DNA of 64,000 nucleotides, from positions 16,283,237-16,347,236 of the forward strand of contig OX388307.1 of assembly GCA_947579605.1 (NCBI GenBank), read 5' to 3'. A program made the position numbers and the translations under genes. The notes beneath the pieces were generated by a model. The model was not told the DNA's origin and searched no databases. It saw only the letters and a list, made by a program, of their open reading frames with translations. This document shows, piece by piece, positions 60,801 through 64,000 of this stretch. This DNA is from Athripsodes cinereus. Lineage: Eukaryota; Arthropoda; Insecta; Trichoptera; Leptoceridae. How positions within the stretch are numbered: the stretch's first letter is position 1; every line of letters starts with the position of its first letter.

Positions 60801-62139
60801 TCATTACTGTGATAAAGAATGAGTCAGGATGTTTTAATTGTTCAATCGTAAAGAACGTGCAGATGTCCAAAAAAGGAGAAGCCTTCCTTTCGAGCGTTAA
60901 TAATGAATTAAAAGAATTTGCACCAACCTACATTCCTTTCTGAAATATGTAGATAGTTAACATTTTTACACTAGGGATGTTTCTGACATTTGTTTTTCAC
61001 TTTTATTATACTTCATTGCAATGCAGAGGTACACTATGTATGTGCCGGTTTGATAAAGATAAAATTGTTTAAGCATAAAGTCCGAGACGTCAAAATTATA
61101 TTAATTACTGTGAATTTCTATGGTTACTACCGTGGGTTGTTTTTTCGACAAAATTTTAAGTTTTTTTATATGGAACTGACCGTAAGCCTTAATAAAACTG
61201 TATGGTATGGAAGTAATAACCTAATGATATGGAAGAATAAATAAATCTTAAAAGTAGATAAACTTTCTGATGAGTTCGCATATTAGTATATGAATAACAC
61301 ACGAATTTTTTTTAAGCACAAGATATTAAATGTATCAACATAGGTACAAATAATAATACTCTTTTATTAAGTTACCCTTGTAATACAATCTTTGTATCCC
61401 ATCATTCTATTATAGTGAAGTCAAACGAAATGAAATGATAGGAAACCTTATCAAGCATAATAATTATTAATTTATACATTGTACCTACTACAAGTACAGT
61501 CCTACACATTGCAGAAAATAAGAAAAGGTGATTGAAGATAAAGTTTTATTTTGTTGAAAGATTTATTTTATTTTACTATTTTTTAAATCAAAATCTGTTA
61601 TTTATTACTGTGATGAAGTATGTATTTGAAATACCTAGATAAATTAACATACATTAACTCTTTTTTGAAAACAAAAATTAATTCGTGTAAATTTAATTAA
61701 ATGAATAATACATTACTATTTTAAAGAATTTTTACATTTTTACATATGGAAAAAGAACACAATTGTTTTTTTTTTACTTAAAAGATTTTAATGAGCAGTG
61801 ACCTGGTTCCGACTTATAAAATCATTGTCAAACTGATCTTATTTACTTTTCAATGACTAAAAAACGGTTAGACTATGGCTATAATGCGATAATCTGAATA
61901 TGTTCGGACATTCAGTACCTTCACTGGTTACTTAAAATGATTTTAAAATAGGTACCTACATTGCCGGATCATAATTATCTAAGAAGTTGTTATTATAGCA
62001 ATGTACTAAATGAAAAGTGATGAGCCAGCTCGTTTATGTCGTCATCATATCAATCACAAAATCTGTATTATAATAATAATAATACAAAGGCTTAGTAATA
62101 ATAAAGCTTCATAAAGAAGGGAAATCATTGTACATAATA
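57801..62139. other. AT-rich spacer, no gene seen
   Basis: No gene, RNA or repeat boundary was recognised in these 4.3 kb. Frames at 59318-59524 and 60990-61244 are unsupported. Confidence 0.5.
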
Positions 62140-62274
62140 TCACTTATCCCCTTGTCTCTGTATGACAGGACCAATCTTCTTAATCGACTCCAAATGACCG
62201 TCACGTGTCTTAAATGGCTCTGAGAAGGGATCTGACGACGTCTCAAGGATATCACAAGACGCCCAAACTTCCAT
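62140..62274 (-). CDS. Possible short exon or small ORF, function unknown
   Basis: A minus-strand frame from ATG (62274) to TGA (62140) encodes 44 residues with balanced composition: MEVWASCDILETSSDPFSEP and then FKTRDGHLESIKKIGPVIQR. The patch is near 47 percent GC against a much more AT-rich surround. Just upstream is TTATTATTTTGAG, a usable if weak splice acceptor. Near the end GGGGATAA is followed by GTGATA, a possible donor. It could therefore be an internal exon of about 140 bp. I do not recognise the protein. It also lies on the same strand and a few hundred bases downstream of the LINE remnant at 62.4-63.2 kb, so it could be 3' untranslated sequence of that element. Confidence 0.3.
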   Translation of the reverse strand: MEVWASCDILETSSDPFSEPFKTRDGHLESIKKIGPVIQRQGDK

Positions 62275-62597
62275 AATAAACGCTCAAAATAATAATATCA
62301 ATATGATAATAATAACAAGTTTATATCTTATCTAACATTAATCTCACAAGACTTCCCTCCTGCGCCTGCTGTATTTTATTTACCTACTCATTATAATTAT
62401 CATTTATGTTAATATTTATTAATTTATACTATACTATATTATACTATACCCTCTCCTCGTACACCAGGTGGAATAGGCAAAGAGAACAAAATGTCATATT
62501 GACCTATGTACATCCTTTTTCTGCTTCCTCTGCATGCATCCAATTTCGCATACATTCACGGTGATTTCTCTTAATCAACACGCGGTCATCCTTGATA

Positions 62598-62859
62598 ATT
62601 TAATCCACGTGAATTAATTAAAATAAAACACTTAGTTGTAGTATATCCACGGTGACTTTTTATTGGACGCGAGCCGGCTTTCAAGTTCTTTACTTTTCGC
62701 CAGCCTGATGATGAGAGCGGAAGCTCTTGAAAGCCGGCTCGCGTCCAATAAAAAGTCACCGTGGATATACTACAAATAAGTGTTTTATTTTAATTAATTC
62801 AACATGAATTTCCACCAAGTACCGTCGGTTGAAAATATCAACTTTATTTAATCCACGTG
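62598..62859 (+). mobile_element. Penelope-like insertion nested in LINE, 14-bp TSD
   Basis: The insertion (62612-62845, 234 bp) is bounded by exact copies of ATTTAATCCACGTG (62598-62611 and 62846-62859). A left inverted arm (62638-62685, extending with few mismatches to about 62611) is the exact reverse complement of 62726-62773. The right part continues with CAAATAAGTGTTTTATTTTA and ends AAGTACCGTCGGTTGAAAAT, ATCAACTTT, as at 27.8 kb. The central 40 bases carry the hammerhead-like core. It has no coding sequence. It sits inside the decayed LINE frame, so it is younger than that LINE. Confidence 0.85.
62692..62756 (+). ncRNA. Hammerhead-ribozyme-like motif, best copy
   Basis: Blocks in order: CTGATGA (62705-62711), stem II GAGAGC/GCTCTT (62713-62718 with 62723-62728, fully paired with one G-T) closed by GGAA, GAAA (62729-62732), palindromic GCCGGC (62733-62738), then TC with predicted cleavage after 62740. 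Helix I can form from GC (62703-62704) with GC (62741-62742), an internal loop, and ACTTTT (62692-62697) with AAAAGT (62751-62756). Helix III is only a pair or two when formed within one molecule, but two molecules could pair through GCCGGC, as described for dimeric type I hammerheads of Penelope-like elements. One unpaired T after CTGATGA departs from the textbook core. Activity is inferred. Confidence 0.6.
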
Positions 62860-63160
62860 GTCAAACACGTAGCTCTCGGACGTCCGTACTTTCTCAAACC
62901 CTCTCTTTGGGTTAATAACACCCTCTTCGTCATCCATATGCTCCACGTATCCGAGCCACTGATACTTATTTACAAAAATTCTATCTACAACACTCCTTTC
63001 GCATCCAGTCATTCTCCTGATTTCTTCATTTCTAACTCTATTTTGCAAACTTTACCAACCATTCGTCTCAGCAATCTCATTTCCACAGCATTTATTCTAC
63101 TTTCGTCCTTCTTTAAACACATCCAAGTATAACTTGCATACATAAATGTTTACCAATTCA

Positions 63161-64000
63161 ATTTATTACAAATTGTGGGATAAACAGAGAAGTTATTTAT
63201 CTTTTTTCTTCTTCTTAGACATCTATGAGGCAAGGCACTGAAAGTTGTGTAAAAATAAGTAGGTACCTATACCTAAATTCCACAGCAAGTATAATATGTT
63301 CAGGTTTTTCTTACGATTGTCTTGTTTGTTTTGACACAACGAAGACGAAGAAATGCTCATTACAATGTTCAATGCTTAGCACACACACGAATTCCTGTTG
63401 CTTTCAGAGTTAATAATACCTTAGTAAAATAATGTAAATATATCCAATAATCTATTTTCTTAATCTGACTCAAGAAAGAGAAGCAGGGTTGTACTGGAGT
63501 AGGCCTACAACTAGAGATGGTTGAAGAAGAACTTTACGAACAAACTCATATAAATTTATGTTCTTTCGCTTATCAAGCTTTACAAAATGGTGTGCGATTC
63601 AGTGATCACCTTTACTATTTGTTTTTGAATATTAAAATATATGTTTGCAGTTTTATAGACGCTGGGGCTGTCAAATTATTGAACGTTTTATGTAAAAAAA
63701 AATACATTGCGTCTCTAATAAATATGAAAACTCTATGAGAAATCTAAACTTCATTTTATTTTAAACCTTAATACACAAACATATTCTTAAAATAAGTAAT
63801 ATATCAAATGGAATTCACTTCTTCGCTAACTTAAGTACGTTCTAAGGCAGAATCTATTACATATTTCTGCACATTCCCATTGACTCCTAGGCGAATGCCT
63901 TCTCCATTTATTTCTATATCCATAACATATTCAACCAAGTTTTTCTTTATACTGCATAAGATGTGAAAATAGTTACGTATTTATTATTACGTAAATATTT
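63161..64000. other. AT-rich spacer, no gene seen
   Basis: Short plus-strand frames at 63225-63413 and 63517-63738 have no recognisable motif. No repeat or RNA gene was seen up to the window end. Confidence 0.5.

Larger units (their letters stand above)
62440..63160 (-). pseudogene. LINE RT C-terminus, split by an insertion
   Basis: Reading the minus strand from about 63,135: INAVEMRLLRRMVGKV, then after a frameshift near 63,045 QNRVRNEEIRRMTGCERSVV, DRIFVNKYQWLGYVEHMDDE and a tail ending at 62,848. These are the hallmark C-terminal blocks of an endonuclease-RT type non-LTR element (NAVEMRFLRRM, RVRNEEIRR, WLGHVERMDDE). Beyond the Penelope-like insertion, from 62597 downward on the plus coordinates, the frame resumes with NHRECMRNWMHAEEAEKG, the next block of the same protein family, and fades at about 62,440. 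Stops and frameshifts show it was already dead or decayed later. Confidence 0.75.

Noticed and set aside
1..64000. CRISPR array, rRNA, tRNA clusters or TTAGG telomeric arrays
   Set aside because: No regularly spaced direct repeats, no cloverleaf with both pol III boxes and no tandem TTAGG were seen.

Overview
The window reads as non-coding, repeat-filled chromosomal DNA from an insect. It is very AT-rich, with many short ATA, TAATA and GTAGGTACCTAC-like runs. The mobile elements are those expected of an arthropod nuclear genome: CR1/L2-type and other non-LTR retrotransposons, Penelope-like fragments, and hAT, Tc1/mariner-type and piggyBac relatives. The order (for example Lepidoptera or Hemiptera) cannot be fixed from sequence alone. 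There are no bacterial-type operons, no rRNA, no convincing tRNA and no complete host gene. Almost all short open frames look like chance frames in AT-rich DNA.

Layout. 1-10.6 kb: AT-rich spacer with two short tandem duplications, fragments of dispersed repeats and one possible LINE C-terminus. 10.6-12.0 kb: an internally deleted piggyBac-like element between TTAA sites. 12.0-15.6 kb: spacer. 15.6-18 kb: a decayed LINE RT tail, a CR1-type 3' end, a diverged Penelope-like fragment and an inverted-repeat MITE. 18-36.9 kb: spacer with scattered LINE 3' ends, two Penelope-like fragments carrying hammerhead-like motifs, copies of two unclassified repeat families and a possible tRNA-derived SINE. 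36.9-38.5 kb: the best-preserved gene-like region, a 5'-truncated CR1/L2-type reverse transcriptase with one frameshift. 39.0 kb: a long-hairpin MITE with TA target sites. 40,445-40,644: an assembly gap of exactly 200 N. 41-57 kb: spacer with dispersed repeats, a LINE C-terminus and a 220-bp Penelope-like insertion containing a perfect 84-bp palindrome. 57.4-57.8 kb: a non-autonomous hAT element with an exact 8-bp target duplication. 58-62 kb: spacer. 62.1-63.2 kb: a small GC-richer open frame that could be an exon, then a LINE RT C-terminus interrupted by a 234-bp Penelope-like insertion with a 14-bp target duplication.

The most notable content is a set of short Penelope-like insertions (17.3, 27.6, 52.8 and 62.6 kb, plus partial copies at 21.0, 24.1 and 28.5 kb). 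Three have clear 12-14-bp target duplications and an inverted-plus-direct terminal-repeat architecture. Two carry a hammerhead-ribozyme-like core with a palindromic helix III, a design known from Penelope-like elements. The elements do not form a pathway. They are independent insertions, one clearly nested in another, in what is probably intergenic or deep intronic sequence.
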